In this document: positions 1 to 11,696 of the stretch, one piece after another
Layout of the letters: each line of letters begins with the position of its first letter
Position numbering within the stretch: position 1 is the stretch's first letter
Source of the DNA: Fasciola hepatica
Lineage: Eukaryota; Platyhelminthes; Trematoda; Plagiorchiida; Fasciolidae
Direction: 5' to 3'
NCBI GenBank assembly: GCA_948099385.1
Contig: CANUEZ040000180.1
Location: forward strand, 4,189,501 to 4,253,500
Length of the DNA stretch: 64,000 bases
Translations under genes and position numbers: made by a program
Notes under the pieces: model-generated
The model's input: the letters and a program-made list of their open reading frames with translations, nothing else
What the model was told of the DNA's origin: nothing
The model's database searches: none

Positions 1-664
1 CACTAATTAACCTTAAAGAAACCCTCTATTCGAATCATATTTTACTCACTAGTCAACTTTCGTCACCATGCTCTACCAAGTTTCCAGGCTCGGGCATCTA
101 CGTACACCTCTTTATGAGTGCATCTTCCACAACCTCCTGATGAATATTAAGTACTAATTCAGTGGCAAATCGGACCCGGTTTCATTTACACAATTCTACT
201 CCTCAGAGGTCACCACACAACATTTTCGGCATTATATTTCTGCTATTTTTTAAGTCCTTTAAGCGATTGGTTCAAGTGCATGTCTGCCTTCACCAAGAGC
301 TCTCCACTTTTTCGTCGGTGCCTTTTCAAAGATATTTTTGTCGGCTTACTCATCCGCGCGAATTTACATCGGTGCTATTCAAAATACTGCACGTTTTTAC
401 GCCTTCTCCGTTTTGCTTCATTAATCGTCTCGACTGCGGAGCCCATTTCACTCACTACTGGGCGATGTTTCCACCTGATCTTCAAATTCAACCTTGCCGG
501 GCACTCATTCATGTGACCACTCAAACCCATAAAATGCTTTGTGCAGCATACCCCCAACTGAATATCCAAGGAAACTTTTGTGACCTCGCTTGTACCATAT
601 GATCGTGCAATCAGGCATGCTTCGGGTGTCCCTGAAATAAACCTTTATTACTAATATTATTATG
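1..664 (+). mobile_element. LINE 3' UTR fragment with hairpin and ATT-rich tail
   Basis: This stretch is a diverged copy of the sequence at 51,631-52,267 (opposite strand), which recurs in all three array units. Shared blocks lie near 90-140, 270-300 and 430-520. It ends with a TTCGGG/CCTGAA stem at 621-636, an AATAAA-type signal and an ATT-rich tail (643-664). That is the 3' end of a non-LTR retrotransposon, truncated on the left by the window edge. The open frames inside it are read as accidental: nothing protein-like is recognisable and the sequence is pyrimidine-rich. Immediately to the right begins a Gypsy reverse transcriptase, so the LINE probably inserted into a Gypsy element. Confidence 0.7.
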
Positions 665-689
665 AACACCACTCTGTGTCGAATCTAGT

Positions 690-1113
690 ATGCTTACAGT
701 CATCAATACTCCATCTGGCCTTTATGAGTATTGTTTCAAACCTTTTGCTTTGCATGTGTCCGCTGCCATATTCCAACGGTCTTTTAATTTATTCATTGCC
801 GGTCTCGATGGACTTGAATCATATCGAGAAGATGTTGTTCTCTACGATCCATCTAAAATTATCTACGATTCCATTTTTTTTGTTCATTCGAGAGATTCCT
901 CATTTTTCACGGTGAGTCTAATCCAAACAAGTGTGCTTCTGGTGCTTCACAATTGTTGATTCTGGGGTATATCATAGATTTTGATGGCCTTTCTCCCGAT
1001 TCCACACGACAGTTGCATTTAATTGAAGTACGTTCACCAACCAACATCCGCGAACATTGTTCTGTTTTGGATGCATTAGAGCACTATTATCTGTCCCTTT
1101 CAAATTTTCCTTA
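690..1113 (+). pseudogene. Ty3/Gypsy reverse transcriptase fragment
   Basis: The frame from 690 reads as the Gypsy RT palm: an INTPSGLYEY block, then AIFQRS, then the catalytic-box region. The usual YxDD is changed to YRED (near 820-835), so the enzyme would be inactive. After a frameshift near 915 the next frame continues with an NPNKC block and a GYIIDFDGL block, typical of the RT thumb. It stops at about 1,113. The fragment has no gag, protease or N-terminal RT in view because a LINE tail occupies the upstream side. This is a decayed piece, not a gene. Confidence 0.8.
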
Positions 1114-1243
1114 GAGGGCTAGCTCTTTGTGTGATATTTGTTGTGATCGGTATTTTACCCAAGAGGTATCGCGAAGAACGTAGTCAACCCTACAACTCGA
1201 ACTAGGTACACTCAAGGAGTGGAAACACCGGTTGAACTCTCAC

Positions 1244-1618
1244 TCAATCCACAAGCGATCGTTTTGTACAAGCTTTGGAGGGCGTAACAAAACAACACGA
1301 AGGATCGTCATTACCAGTCGTTCCATCCGCAGGTCTTGAACGAATTTCCTGTCTTCTGTAGCTTAGCCATCCTTTATGGACCAGTCTTTCATTTCTCCGA
1401 TTTTCTACTGCTTGCATTGTACCAGATGCGTCGGAATTGTTCTCTTCTGTGACAGACTCAGAAACATCGGTATAAGTGTATTCAGGAGTGGCATCAGAAA
1501 TAAGCATGTTAAAAACAATTATTTTTAAATGCCCACTTTGTGCAGAAAAGCCATCCGAATCAGGTGTCTTGCACAATCTCTCCTCCATCTGATCAAGGAT
1601 AATATCGCCAGATCTCAT
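1244..1618 (-). pseudogene. Gypsy integrase C-terminal tail
   Basis: This 124-codon frame ends the minus-strand Gypsy element. The part reading RRQEIRSRPADGTTGN resembles the post-core tail of Gypsy integrases, where a basic HRNQLRPR-like block follows the SH3-like fold. The remainder is low in recognisable features. The assignment rests on this block plus position downstream (on the minus strand) of the integrase core at 1,936-2,157. It could be unrelated filler, so confidence is modest. Confidence 0.45.
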
Positions 1619-1935
1619 TTCATTTCCTCAAGGATAGGTCACCTTAGCTGATTCCAAAAGGAGCAAGTTTGTACATAATATCCTGTTCTTAAACGGCTTG
1701 GACGGACTCTCTCCGGTTGTTGAAAGTATCACCTTGCCACACCGCATTAGAAAATTTTCAACAATCCTGTCGTTTCAGCCGAATGCACCGACACGAACAG
1801 ATGCAATCGCGCCCTTCAACGAAGTTTTTGGATGCACCGCTGGATTGCGAGGGTCGAGGGGGATGTGGTGATAACCCAATAATTTCAACAAATCAGTCAC
1901 CCTTTTTGTCGCAAAACTGATTCTTATGTTGGCAA

Positions 1936-2157
1936 CTAAAGCTTACGGAACAATTTCTCGAATAATGTTTTACGTAGAGCTGCAATCGTGAAATCACCAT
2001 TGAAGGAAGCAGTAAAATACACCTCTGGCCAACGGCAACAGGAATCAATAATAACCAGAAGATAGTACTTTCCTAGAAATGGACCAAAATAGTCTGCGCG
2101 AACACGTAGCCAAGGCCCTGAGGAAGTGGACCATGGCGTCCACTCCGCCGGTTGCAT
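1936..2157 (-). pseudogene. Gypsy integrase core fragment
   Basis: The frame carries a WTPWSTSSGPW block followed by ADYFGPFLGKYYLL and a VIIDSCCRWPEV block. This is the start of the integrase catalytic core of Ty3/Gypsy elements, with the first catalytic Asp in ADYFGPF. The second Asp and the Glu are not present in the same frame, so the domain is incomplete. It would have performed strand transfer of element cDNA. Confidence 0.8.
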
Positions 2158-2632
2158 GTGAAGTTTGTGTGGGCAGTCATGAGACTTTAGCAGTACGGTA
2201 CAAGTCGTCGTTCATCTATGGCCACCGACAAATGAGATGGGCGGAGGATTTCAGTTTTTCTAGGCCTAGATGTTCGGAATTAAAGTCTTGCGAAACCACT
2301 GCCCGCAACGAAATGAGTACAATGGTTCTGTCACGGCAAAGCAAGACAGTATAAAAAGTCGCTAACATTTCTACTCGTCTTTTATGTAATTAAGGAAATC
2401 AAAGCCAAAAACCCGCTCGCTCCCCCTGCCAAACACAAGATATAATGGCACGGCAGTACTTTTTCGTTTCACGAACTAGATCCGGCCGACTGGAAGGTAT
2501 TGTCTGAGTAAGCAAATAGTTAATAGCAGAAGGTTCTCCTGAAATAGCTTAGAGAGACAAGCGGTCCGCATGTGGAACAGATGGTGCTTTGCAGCTCTGA
2601 ACGACACAAGAGTATTCCAGTAAAACAAACCT

Positions 2633-2947
2633 CTAGCGAGGCATCACGGCTTCCGACCTTTTAGCCAATGACAGGCGTGGACTATAGATAAACTTCAGTG
2701 CTTTGTGGTCAGTAGTGGCGGTGATGTGAGTGTCAAACAAATAGTTGTGCAGACAAGTAACGGCCCAATAAACAGCCGATGTCAAAAGTTCCGTTTGTGA
2801 ATATCCGAGCTCAGGGGCACTGAGTCGGCTGCAGAAGCACAAGACCGGATGAATCTCATGTTCCGGCACGGCGCAAACTCCGCTGGGAGACTCGTTCGTG
2901 ATAGAGGTGGAAGAAGCACAGGGGGAAAACACAGCATGAGTTGACAA
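2633..2947 (-). pseudogene. Gypsy RNase H fragment
   Basis: The frame carries SRLSAPELGYSQTE, AVYWAVTCLHNYLF and ATTDHKALKFIY. These are the characteristic blocks of Gypsy RNase H: the 'S.LS..E..Y' box, then the helix, then the TDH box. The N-terminal residues (before about 2,860) are divergent. It lies between the RT and integrase pieces of the same element. It would degrade RNA in RNA-DNA hybrids during reverse transcription; here it is broken. Confidence 0.85.
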
Positions 2948-3289
2948 AATTGGTTACAAACCACGTAAACATAGCTCCTCTGATGAAGACCACCTGAACT
3001 TCTGTTGGGACTGAGTATCAAATAAGGGTGCAGTTTTAATGGCAAAATGGGAAATAAATCCAGAATAATACTAAAGGGATCCTAGTAGAGAACGTAATTC
3101 AACCAACGTTTTGGGAGAGGGCCCGTTGGATAATAGAGCAAAACGGTTGGAGTCACGGCAGAAACCGTGGCCACCAGCCAAATAATCAAGAACAAATAAA
3201 CTCAGAAGTAATGAATACACCTAGCAAGATTGATGGCTACACTATGCTTCGGGAGTCTGTCCAGCGGCGAAAGCAAACAGTCACCATGC

Positions 3290-3662
3290 AAGCCTTTGCT
3301 GGGTGCGTACACAATAATGTCATCTTGGTAAGCACTAACACATTCTAGGCCAGAAATCACAGAGTGGATAGTGTCTTAGAAAATGGCAGGGGAAGCTCTA
3401 AGACTGAAAGAGAGAAAAATACACTGATGTAGAAAAATAGTGAATCAATGGTGATTAGTTCAAGGGACTTCTCATCAAATGGATTTTGTAAAAAGGCACC
3501 TTTTAGGTCAGTTTTAGAAAAATACATAGAACTGTAAAATTGATGGGGAACTTCCACAGGCTCGAGGGGGCCACCAATGGACTGCTTCAAAAACTTGTTC
3601 AAAATAATGCAATAACCTTCGCGGGCTCCGGGAGCTTTGGCACTACCTTTCAGAGGAGTCAC
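3290..3662 (-). pseudogene. Gypsy reverse transcriptase fragment
   Basis: The minus strand shows the palm start, YFSKTDLKGAFLQ (motif A with the catalytic Asp), then an LITI block, and then after a frameshift a YQDDIIVYAPSK box at about 3,290-3,360. Here the YxDD catalytic pair is intact. The finger region upstream carries PVEVPHQF-like remnants. Frameshifts separate the blocks, so no active enzyme could be made. Confidence 0.85.
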
Positions 3663-4720
3663 AGCCGAGGTGGCTTACGCCGAAGGCCTCACCAGAGTCA
3701 ACACTCCTTTACGAACCAAATCGTTTGATACCTTTTCCACGGACTTACAAAGCCAGAGAGGCACAGTGCTGCTCTTCGTAAGAACAGGAGATCCAGTAAC
3801 CTCGAGATATACAGGATTCGTCTGGGTGCCACCAGAAGCAGCTGAGAATTAAAAGCCGGACACAGGATTGTTTAGAGCCAGGAAGAAAATTCAATGAAAC
3901 ACACAAACAGTTCATGCAGTTCAAACCCATGATGGAAATGTCCAGGTTAATTTCAAGAAGAGTAAGCTTATAGGTTTTAGGACTATTCACCGGTAAGAAA
4001 CAGCTCACACGAACCAAACGCAAGTAGCAGGGGACCAGTAATCCCCTCAACTGAAAAGAATATAAGTTGGAGCTGTACGGAGTAATTTATTTTCTGAACA
4101 GTCCTCTGAGGAATAAATGAATCAACACCGCCAGTGTCCTTATTGAATAAATATCAAAAAAATGCCTAACTATAAGCGAACGGGTAATGTGGTGGGAGTT
4201 ATTGGAACCAACAACGGACAAGGCAAGCGGCTGTAAATAGGAAGGCAAGTGACAATCTCTGGAAGAAAGCGCGGTAAGGCATGCCCATTTCTATATATGG
4301 ACTGAATATGACCCACCTTACCACGTTTTTGACGCCCAACATTGCGAAATCCACAGGTTAATCAAAAAACGTTTCTGACCATAACAAATGCAAGTATTCC
4401 AATGCTCGCTTCACTAAACTGGTCGAGGGCGAGAATTTTTGCCGAAAGGATTGCCTGGGGAAATGCGCGTAACTTGTATCGATGGCGGGTTACAGGGGGA
4501 TTTCTGATTTTTCACCCCGAACAAAACTGGGGTTTCGTTGACAGTAGGCCACAAAGAAGTTTGCAGATGGGAAAGTGCGTTCGTTGAGGAGAAGGAGCCT
4601 TTATTAAAACTAGGGACAGTTGATACCAACAATTATTAGTCTCGTAAATGCACCCCGAGCTGGTCACCCAAAATGCGTTTATTGGCCTGCATTTGCAGCT
4701 ACAAGAAAAAAATCCCTAAT

Positions 4721-4945
4721 TTATTGACTGGCGCCTCGCACCAGAGGGTGGAATTTTGCTAGTTCAGCAGCTCTGAAATTCGCAGGTTCAAAATGACGCG
4801 GAGGCAACTTCTCCAAGAAGGAGTAGGACAAAGACAGTGAGTAACTCGAAAAGGCCAGATTCTTCACGAGGGAATACGAATTCTTTTCTGGGCTAGTCAA
4901 GAAACTCGCAGCGCTCTCCTCAGAATCCAAGAACTCACGGGTCAA
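4721..4945 (-). pseudogene. Gypsy gag capsid-like fragment
   Basis: The frame contains FRAAELAKFHPLVRGAS. The AKFHxLVRG motif recurs in the plus-strand Gypsy gag at 30,418-30,606 (RAKFHSLVRGP), so both are read as the same gag region from related elements. The residues before it are not recognisable. Further minus-strand frames at 4,955-5,280 may be the rest of gag but show no motif. Confidence 0.5.
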
Positions 4946-5400
4946 ACATCACTCTTAGAGGTGCTCAATGTAATCTCTAATCTTTTGGGCTCGGCCGTGA
5001 ATATTCAAAGCCCCCAAATTACAGACTTCCATGAGGAGAGCTGAAGGAGGAGCCAGATATTGTGAACGGTATTTGCTTCCAGAGCTAGTACTATCACAAT
5101 GAAAGTAGTAGGAACTCCAACTCGCACTAAGCACACTGAAGGGATAAGAGCTCGGGTTGAACTGGCGTAATATTCCTTCGGAGAGCTTTGGGCTATTATA
5201 CCAAGAGGAACAGCAAAGTCCGCAATTGGTGAAATACAACAAGCGAGCACACTCCAGGTATCACTTTCTGTCGGAATCACTCAAAGGGACGCTCGATGAA
5301 CCGCACAGCTTAATAGGTATCAGCAAAGCGGTTAGCCAACAGGTTTTCCAAGCCCAGGGCCGAAGTCATTCTTCGCGCCACCGAAGGCTATATCAACTGT

Positions 5401-6340
5401 TTCTTCCTTGATATTTCCCGCCTAAATTTTGGGATTACTTTTTACTTTTGGTCATTTAACGTCAGGGCGGCCACGTTTGAAAGTGCAAAACATGAGTAAT
5501 TAGAGGCGGCCTTTTTATCTCACGATAAACACCACACTCGCTCCGCTCGCCAAACGGCGCTGTCTTCAGCGCTGTCCGACACCCCGTGGGCCATTATAAG
5601 GTTTTCACGCTCGCAATCTGCAAAGACCTAGAGGGAATCTCAGTGATCCGGAGCTCAGTAAGCGCCTGGACAGGCATCGACACTCACACCGATAAAGCCA
5701 CGTGTCGCGGCCAGTCCAAGCTCGTCACACTATTCCCCAAAGTAAGAACACTGTCCTGAGTGTTTTTGCGTTATTAAGGCAGGTTAGCTGGCCGAGTCTG
5801 TTGATGGGGTTTACTTTAATTGCCAGTCAAAGCGGGTTCTGGATGGGTCTTCAAGGCTGTGGTATGCCATATTCGGCGTCTTATACGGGGATTGCGTGTG
5901 CACTATTTGAAAGGACGGAGAGAACACTCGATGAGCAGGAGCCCAGTAGGCGTCTAGGCAAGCATCTACACTTACACCGATAAAGCCTGGAGTGGCGATC
6001 CGTCTGAGCGCTTTGCAGCTGGAACTGTAACACAATTCGAAATATGCACCCTGAGCAGTCGCTATGTGCAGGCATTCGAGGATATCTTAAAACATCACAG
6101 AGGGAAGTCAATAACCTTCATCACATATAAGTTCTGGTAAGTATATTTCATGATCTCCAGTTCACGAGCACACACTCCTCAACCCGTTGGCACTCCTGAA
6201 GTCGAATGTTGTTCCCATACCCTCCTCACCACAGGATCATACCACCTTGATTACTGGTGCATCTCCAAGAGGCACTGGTGCTACTCTGGAACACTGTGGC
6301 CGACCTGGGATCTAAATTTCACGGCAACCCATAAAAGGTG
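5401..6340. other. Unassigned region with a short dispersed repeat
   Basis: No gene was recognised. A ~65-bp direct repeat occurs at 5,651-5,715 and 5,939-6,003 (both contain an ACACCGATAAAGCC core), and a diverged inverted copy lies at 9,195-9,258. The remainder has only short open frames of no recognisable family. It could hold LTR remnants of the neighbouring Gypsy pieces. Confidence 0.4.
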
Positions 6341-6344
6341 AAAT

Positions 6345-6640
6345 GGATCATTCTGAAGCCAGAAGGAAGGCACCGGATGTCCATAGTGGAGTAAAAGGCC
6401 TATACAAAACTCTGTTTGGTACCAAGTTCACCATCGTCACTGAACATGAGGCGTTAAAATTTGTTTACCACCCCACACAATCACTGGAAAAGTAATCGGC
6501 CGCAAAGGTTCAAATTAGGTGCACGGCACTGAGTTCTCATGACTACGATATTGTTCATCAAAGTGCTAAATATCTTTGCCACGCAGACTTTCTATCCCGA
6601 TATGATCCTGCATCACCGCCGCCGCACACTCCTGACCTCT
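6345..6640 (+). pseudogene. Gypsy RNase H fragment
   Basis: The plus strand reads GLYKTLFGTKFTIVTEHEALKF (a helix plus a TEH version of the TDH box), then VYHPTQSLEK with an in-frame stop, then HDYDIVHQSAKYLCHADFLSR. This is the typical end of Gypsy RNase H with its connection to the integrase linker. It is contiguous with the integrase linker that follows at 6,645, so both come from one degraded plus-strand Gypsy element. Confidence 0.85.
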
Positions 6641-6644
6641 TTTT

Positions 6645-6950
6645 TTGGTGCAGCCGCCTTCTGTGCGTAGAGATTTCACTCGGGACGCTCACAAGTACTT
6701 CGCTCCTGGTACCTCAGCTTCGCGTCGTGGAGGAAAACGAGATGATAGGCTGCCATTTCCGGACTCATTCACCCGTGAGGAGAGCATTTTGATCACTCCA
6801 GATGGGTTGCTGTGGCCTATTGGTTGTACGATCTTTTCTCCGACAGTTTGATCAGACATAGTTTTCTCTTGGGAAGAAGCTTATCCAAGAATTGCCGTCG
6901 TACGGTCCAAGAGCACTCCATTTAACGTGGTTGCTGTCTAAACCCCGGCG
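6645..6950 (+). pseudogene. Gypsy integrase N-terminal linker fragment
   Basis: The frame starts VQPPSVRRDF and continues to FTREESILITPDGLLWPIG, then IFSPTV and a stop. This matches the linker between RNase H and the zinc-binding H2C2 domain in Gypsy pol, where 'ITPDGLL....RVVIP' is usual. The zinc finger itself is not recognisable. It continues directly from the RNase H fragment upstream. Confidence 0.65.
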
Positions 6951-7385
6951 CTGCGCACCGAGCCACACGCTGAGGATGTCTTTCACAGTGAACCTCAGAG
7001 TGCTTTAAATGGGGTTCGTGTAGTCTGCTCAAGGAGAACGTTTCTTCAACTTCGAAAATAATTATGGTTTCACAGCAAAATAATCCCTCACACAAAGCTC
7101 CCCATATACCAAGCTGCCGTCCACCGAGTTCTTACTTACGCATGCGGAACTTGTCCGTTGATATTAGACGACACGGAAAAACCAGAAAGCTCTTACCACT
7201 AGTGCCTCCGCTACACGACAAAAACAAAGTGGTATAATCCCGTTACAAAACTCTGTTGTGCGAATACAGAAAGACATTTTTCGTTCCACTGATGACGTCG
7301 CCTGCAGTGGTTTGATCATGTCCCATGACGACCCGTAACAGAACCTACAAAGAGGAGCCCACTGCTATCATTATGCTCAGACTGG
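6951..7385. other. No recognisable feature
   Basis: Only short frames without family resemblance were seen. It is probably degraded Gypsy or RTE sequence between the recognised fragments. Confidence 0.3.
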
Positions 7386-7600
7386 AAATGCCGCTTTGGT
7401 GGCCAACTTGACACATGGGTTGGCACTATTAGGGCAGATATGGATCGCCTAAGTCTTCAGTCGGTCGTTGGAGCACGCAACTGGCGCAGCAACTGGATTT
7501 TACGGTGTGCAGACCTTGCCGCAGACCGGAACGCGTGGACAGCTACCATCAGAGACACCCAAGAAGCCGACTTATTCTCTTGCAGGAGATAGTTACACAA
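7386..7600 (+). pseudogene. RTE-like reverse transcriptase C-terminal tail
   Basis: The plus strand reads FGGQLDTWVGTIRADMDRL, then GARNWRSNW, then ADLAADRNAWTATIRD. The sequence GG-(K/Q)-x-x-TW followed by NW and then DR-x-(A/G)-W is the usual C-terminus of RTE-clade endonuclease/reverse transcriptases. Neither the RT palm nor the endonuclease is present, so only the 3' part survives. The next recognisable RTE piece, an endonuclease at 7,784-8,008, is on the opposite strand and so belongs to another copy. Confidence 0.7.
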
Positions 7601-7783
7601 AAGCAATTAAAAGTAACACTCGATTCTCTATAGCCAACCGGATATCCCACCGGCGCCACAGATGACTGAGGTTGGCAAAAGCCAAACGTGCTCTCTGTAT
7701 TCGCGACAACATTTCATCCGTCAGCTGACCACTTGGTGAGATGTAGCTGCCTACGTTTTATGTACCTACGGGCGAATGCGATG

Positions 7784-8008
7784 CTACAAAGCCCGAAGTT
7801 GTCTGTCGGACCGATAAAGCCAGTAAGCTGTCTCCTCTCCTTGGACTTTCACGCAACGAGTACCAGACTGGGGCAGGCGGACTAACAAGAGGCAAACTAT
7901 ATCGATGTTGTAATCGTGGAATGTCCTCATTATGAGACCTTGGCTATCCATATCCAATAGTGTCCTTACATTCCACACTGCATATGTGGTTTTCCTACGG
8001 ACCAGCAT
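7784..8008 (-). pseudogene. RTE-like endonuclease N-terminal fragment
   Basis: The frame shows KTTYAVWNVRTLLD, then FHDYNIDIVCL, then VRLPQSGTRC, then EETAYWLYRS. This is the N-terminus of the apurinic-type endonuclease of RTE retrotransposons. The NVRTL box is kept. The Glu of the following (S/A)E-(V/T)R box is lost: it reads L-L-V-R. It breaks off after the first ~75 residues. Confidence 0.75.
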
Positions 8009-8367
8009 TCCAGGTAGTTAGTTTGGCACTTCAACCAATGAAGAATAAGGTGCGTCGCTTGCCGGGAACGGCGCAGCATGATGAGAGCGCGTTTTCAAAG
8101 CTGTCCAAGAAGATTCTCGGAAATATGGTACCCAACACCATCGAAGACTGCTGTACTACTCGATCGCCCAGTCCGAAGTAGGAGGTAAGTTGACAGTACC
8201 TTGTCCGGCCTTTTGTTCGAGGATGCACCTCTAGCTTTTGCACACTCAGGTGCAGCCTGCAAGGCAGAATTATTCCGAACAAGCTGGTGGCTTACTGTGT
8301 AGCTTATACGACTCTTCCGCAAGACCTTGACGGGGCTATGACCACATCCACTAGCGGGTCACATGCG

Positions 8368-8542
8368 CCAAATCAGTGTTGTCCAAAAACCTCGGAGACG
8401 GAGACCGAAGATCCGGAACATGGAAATACGATGATATTTATTGTGTGATGATTTTTGTCGACGATAGTCTCACTTATTACATCGGTGATACATGGGGATA
8501 CAGTCCGTACACAAGCGACTCCGTCTATTATACCACCGAAAT
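8368..8542 (+). repeat. Direct repeat copy 1
   Basis: Starts CCAAATCA and runs through AAAACCTCGGAGACGGAGAC to CTATTATACCACCG. It is about 85-90% identical by eye to 9,384-9,560, about 1 kb away in the same orientation. No coding sense was recognised. Confidence 0.75.
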
Positions 8543-9383
8543 GTGCTATCCACAGACGTATGCGGTGTTCCGTAGTGAAAAACATTTGTCAGACGCTAAA
8601 CAAACCACACCCCTGGGCAATGTAACTGATTGTTCTCGACCGATTATTTAGTGACCCTGGGCTTATATTTATCGCAGCTGACCATATTGATGGCCGCCCC
8701 TATGAATCCTGAAACAGCACTCTTTTCGGAGTAAAAATTAGTAACCGTCCAACTGGCTAAAACATGGATGGGACCCGTTACGAAAGCAAAAGCCTGTGGG
8801 CACAGTGAGACATCCTGCCTACGGCTGAGTATGTACCGTTCTACTATGTGGAAGAATACTGTCGGGGAAATGTTACTCCTCACTCCATGGTGGAAGTAGT
8901 CAGAGAAAGCTCTCATCAACTACTCGATCAAACTAAGACAAAGCTCGAGCTTGCTGCACAACACGAGTATAAGCGACTACATTCGCGAAGTGACCTTAGC
9001 CTTTTGCGCCTCCTATGAACGCAATGCTGGCTTAACCCCCCCCCCCCCAAAAAAAAAAAAATAAAGCCTTCCCAGCACCATAACAATCAATGTTTCCAAG
9101 CTTCCTTGACGAAATGGTGGGAGTAGACATTATAGATCGGAAACCTACTGACAACCAACGCGACCGCAAAAAGAGTCACTTTACCACGCCCAGGCATAGA
9201 TCGTCACTCGCATCCTTATTTGTAGGTGTTGATGCTTGCATACGCACATACTCAGCTCCGGCTGACGTAGTTTTCTTTCTACCTATGCAGGTTGTATGGG
9301 CATAACCCCAACGGAAAAAGCTGCGCTTGGCAAGCCAAGTTTGAAGACCCTGCCAGGACCACCCGAGATGCCAAAACAAACCG

Positions 9384-9560
9384 TCCAAATCATTTCAGCC
9401 CCAAAAACCTCGGAGGTGGAGACCAAAGATCGGGAACGTGGAAGTACGATGATATTTTTCGTGTGACGATTTTTGTCGAAGATAATCTCATTTATCACAT
9501 CGGCGATACGTGGAAATACAGTCCGTACACAAGCGACTCCGTCTATTATGCCACCGGAAA
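9384..9560 (+). repeat. Direct repeat copy 2
   Basis: Same sequence as 8,368-8,542 with scattered substitutions. Similarity continues weakly upstream (an AAGACCCTGCCAGGACC-like stretch). The pair could be remnants of two copies of a dispersed repeat, or the ends of a short element, but no terminal TG/CA or target duplication was found. Confidence 0.75.
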
Positions 9561-9595
9561 GCTTTATATAGAGTAGCGGGAGTAGTAACTGTGGA

Positions 9596-11695
9596 GTCCC
9601 AGAAAAGAAATATCAGTTATATCAAAAGGCAGGTAGGGTTAGATCAAATGTTAAAGAATTAACTGATAAATACCCCGGTGAAATTCCTTCATGACAGGTG
9701 AACACGGCGGACCAACAGAGAGAAAAAAGACTGGATGCATAGAGATGATGACGGCAGTGAAGAACAGTTCGCAAAGAAGAGGAGATGGAGGAGAGGACCA
9801 AAGAAAATAGATAAAAAGGACCTAATTGTCTGACTGCAGCAGGTGAGACATGCAATGACGGTCAAGAACGAGAGAACTCTTATTAAATGGACTTAATTTA
9901 TTCGGAGAGAAGATAGCAATGGAAATGGCTGAGCAGCGCTTGGCAAATATGGATTTAAGGTGGAGAAAGGTACCCGGGATATGAGTTTGTCAGCGGTGCA
10001 AGACGCTGAGCTGTGAAGGCGAGCAGTGTGGGAGAGAAATAAACAAAATGAGTACTAGAGGAATCGGGAAATAACAATTCAAACGGATTTATGCCGTAAG
10101 TAAAAACCGTAAAGTAGCGATGATTTTACATTAGGTGGAATGTGGAAAAGCAGAACAGCCTGAAAGGCACACAGAAGGTGCCTGTGGCGAGCAATAAATC
10201 AGACGGGAGATGAGATCACGAACCGAAAGAACGGGTGAGACATAACCAATCAGACCGTTTCACTACAGACGAAGCATGCGGTGGGCTAAGTAGAAAGAAG
10301 CGCCGGGACAGGTAAACCTGTGGATTGACACAAGGCACGAGAAGTGAAAGCGAGCCGGAGTTAGGGCAATGGAACTGAAATGCTGTGTGCCTGCAGGCAA
10401 TTGCACATATGGGAAAAGCCAGAGGATGCTAATCGGAGCACTGCTTATTAAGAAGATCCACGGGAGAGACGCAAAGTTAATCAAGGTAAATATATTGGTG
10501 ATGAATATACAATTAAAGTATCTGTAAAAAATGCAAAGTTTGGAGAGGAGAGTTCGAATAAAGGAGACTGGGTCATGAGTGCATGTGGGACCGGTGAGTA
10601 ATGGCATTGAGCATGGGAAGGGAGAACGAGGGAGAAGTTCACAGGACGTTAGGCACTGGGGTATAAGGATGCGACCAGTGAGATTTATGAGCATGGGGTG
10701 ATACCAAGAGAATAGAGACTACGAGCCAGCAGTGACGACATGGGTGGAAAAGGAGATATTGGCGGGTTTGGGCAGAGTAAAGTAGGTAGGACGAAAATGT
10801 CGTGCGACGAGAGATGACACTGTGTGGGTCAATCGGATCAAGGACAGAATGGGTAGGTGTTCATACCGTAGAAGAACGACAAAAATAGAAGTGTCAGGCG
10901 TGACAGCAAGAGTGATAGGTGGATGTACCGTGACGGGACAAGAGTGGTGGGAGCATGCGATCTGCAACCAACAGCACTGGGTGCGGTAGAGCCAGCAGAG
11001 TTAGAGCTTGCGGTGAGCAACTGGTGCTAGCAGGTGGGGCTAACTTTGGGCTGGAAACCCAGCCCGAAAAAACTTCGAAGCGAACACAGTCTGATGGCAC
11101 TCGCGCATAGTTGCAGACGGCCTGCAAGCCCGATGTGCTCCGGCCAAAGAGGCGGATCTGGCTGAGGCTCCGCACCGATGGGAATGGCACTAATGTCAGT
11201 TGATGGTTATGCATGTTGGGCATGGTTCAATTATGAAACTATAGGATCGGCGATCAAAGGGCCAGGATACGAGGGGTCTCAGAGGCGGAGCGAGTGGTTG
11301 TTAAAGTACCATACAGTGGCATTATCCAGGCGAGTACATAATAGGAGTAATCTTCATGAAGCTAAGGCAGATGACCAGCGTTGGGGGTGAAAAGCACGTA
11401 GCCGGAGAACCGGAAAGGGAAAATAGATAGAGAAAGGCAGTCGGGGTGTTCCCTTGCCGTGTAATAATAGTTAACGGAGGCAAATAAAAACCAATAAGGG
11501 AAGAAGCATAAGGGCATCTGAGACTACGAGCGGAGGGGGAAGCAGGGTAAATGAAAATAATGGCATTATAATTCCGTTTGCTTATTACGAGTATGACCAC
11601 TGCCATTCAAGCGGTGAGAAGTCAATCGGATAGATGAAACTCTCTATAGTAGATTGTCCTCAGTTGGATAAGCTGGGAGTGCGAAGGATTTGGCC
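9596..11695 (-). mobile_element. Pyrimidine-rich 3' region of a decayed LINE
   Basis: This 2.1-kb stretch follows, on the minus strand, the stop of the LINE reverse transcriptase at 11,697. It has no recognisable coding sequence. Read on the minus strand it is rich in C and T. The same pattern (RT stop, then kilobases of C/T-rich non-coding sequence) occurs in the related copy at 16,300-19,239, so it is interpreted as the element's long 3' UTR. A terminal hairpin/microsatellite tail was not found here, so the 3' end is probably lost. Confidence 0.45.
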
Positions 11696-11696
11696 T

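Larger units (their letters stand above)
1244..5400 (-). mobile_element. Decayed Ty3/Gypsy element, minus strand
   Basis: On the minus strand the order from 5,400 down to 1,244 is gag-like, RT, RNase H, integrase core and integrase C-terminal tail, the canonical Ty3/Gypsy order. All parts are broken by stops and frameshifts. No convincing LTR pair was found at the ends. Gaps between recognisable blocks (for example 2,160-2,630 and 3,670-4,720) hold frame-shifted remnants with no separate gene. Confidence 0.75.
8010..9595. other. Unassigned region with a ~175-bp direct repeat
   Basis: No gene was recognised. It holds the direct repeats at 8,368-8,542 and 9,384-9,560, a C13A13 run at 9,036-9,061 and the inverted short repeat at 9,195-9,258. 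Frames such as 8,644-8,919 on the minus strand show no known family. Confidence 0.4.

Noticed and set aside
162..602. 146-codon plus-strand frame at the window start
   Set aside because: Lies in pyrimidine-rich LINE 3' UTR; the relative in the array has different frame breaks.
10263..10694. 143-codon hydrophobic minus-strand frame
   Set aside because: Composition follows from the C/T-rich strand; no recognised domain and no supporting homologue in the related copy.
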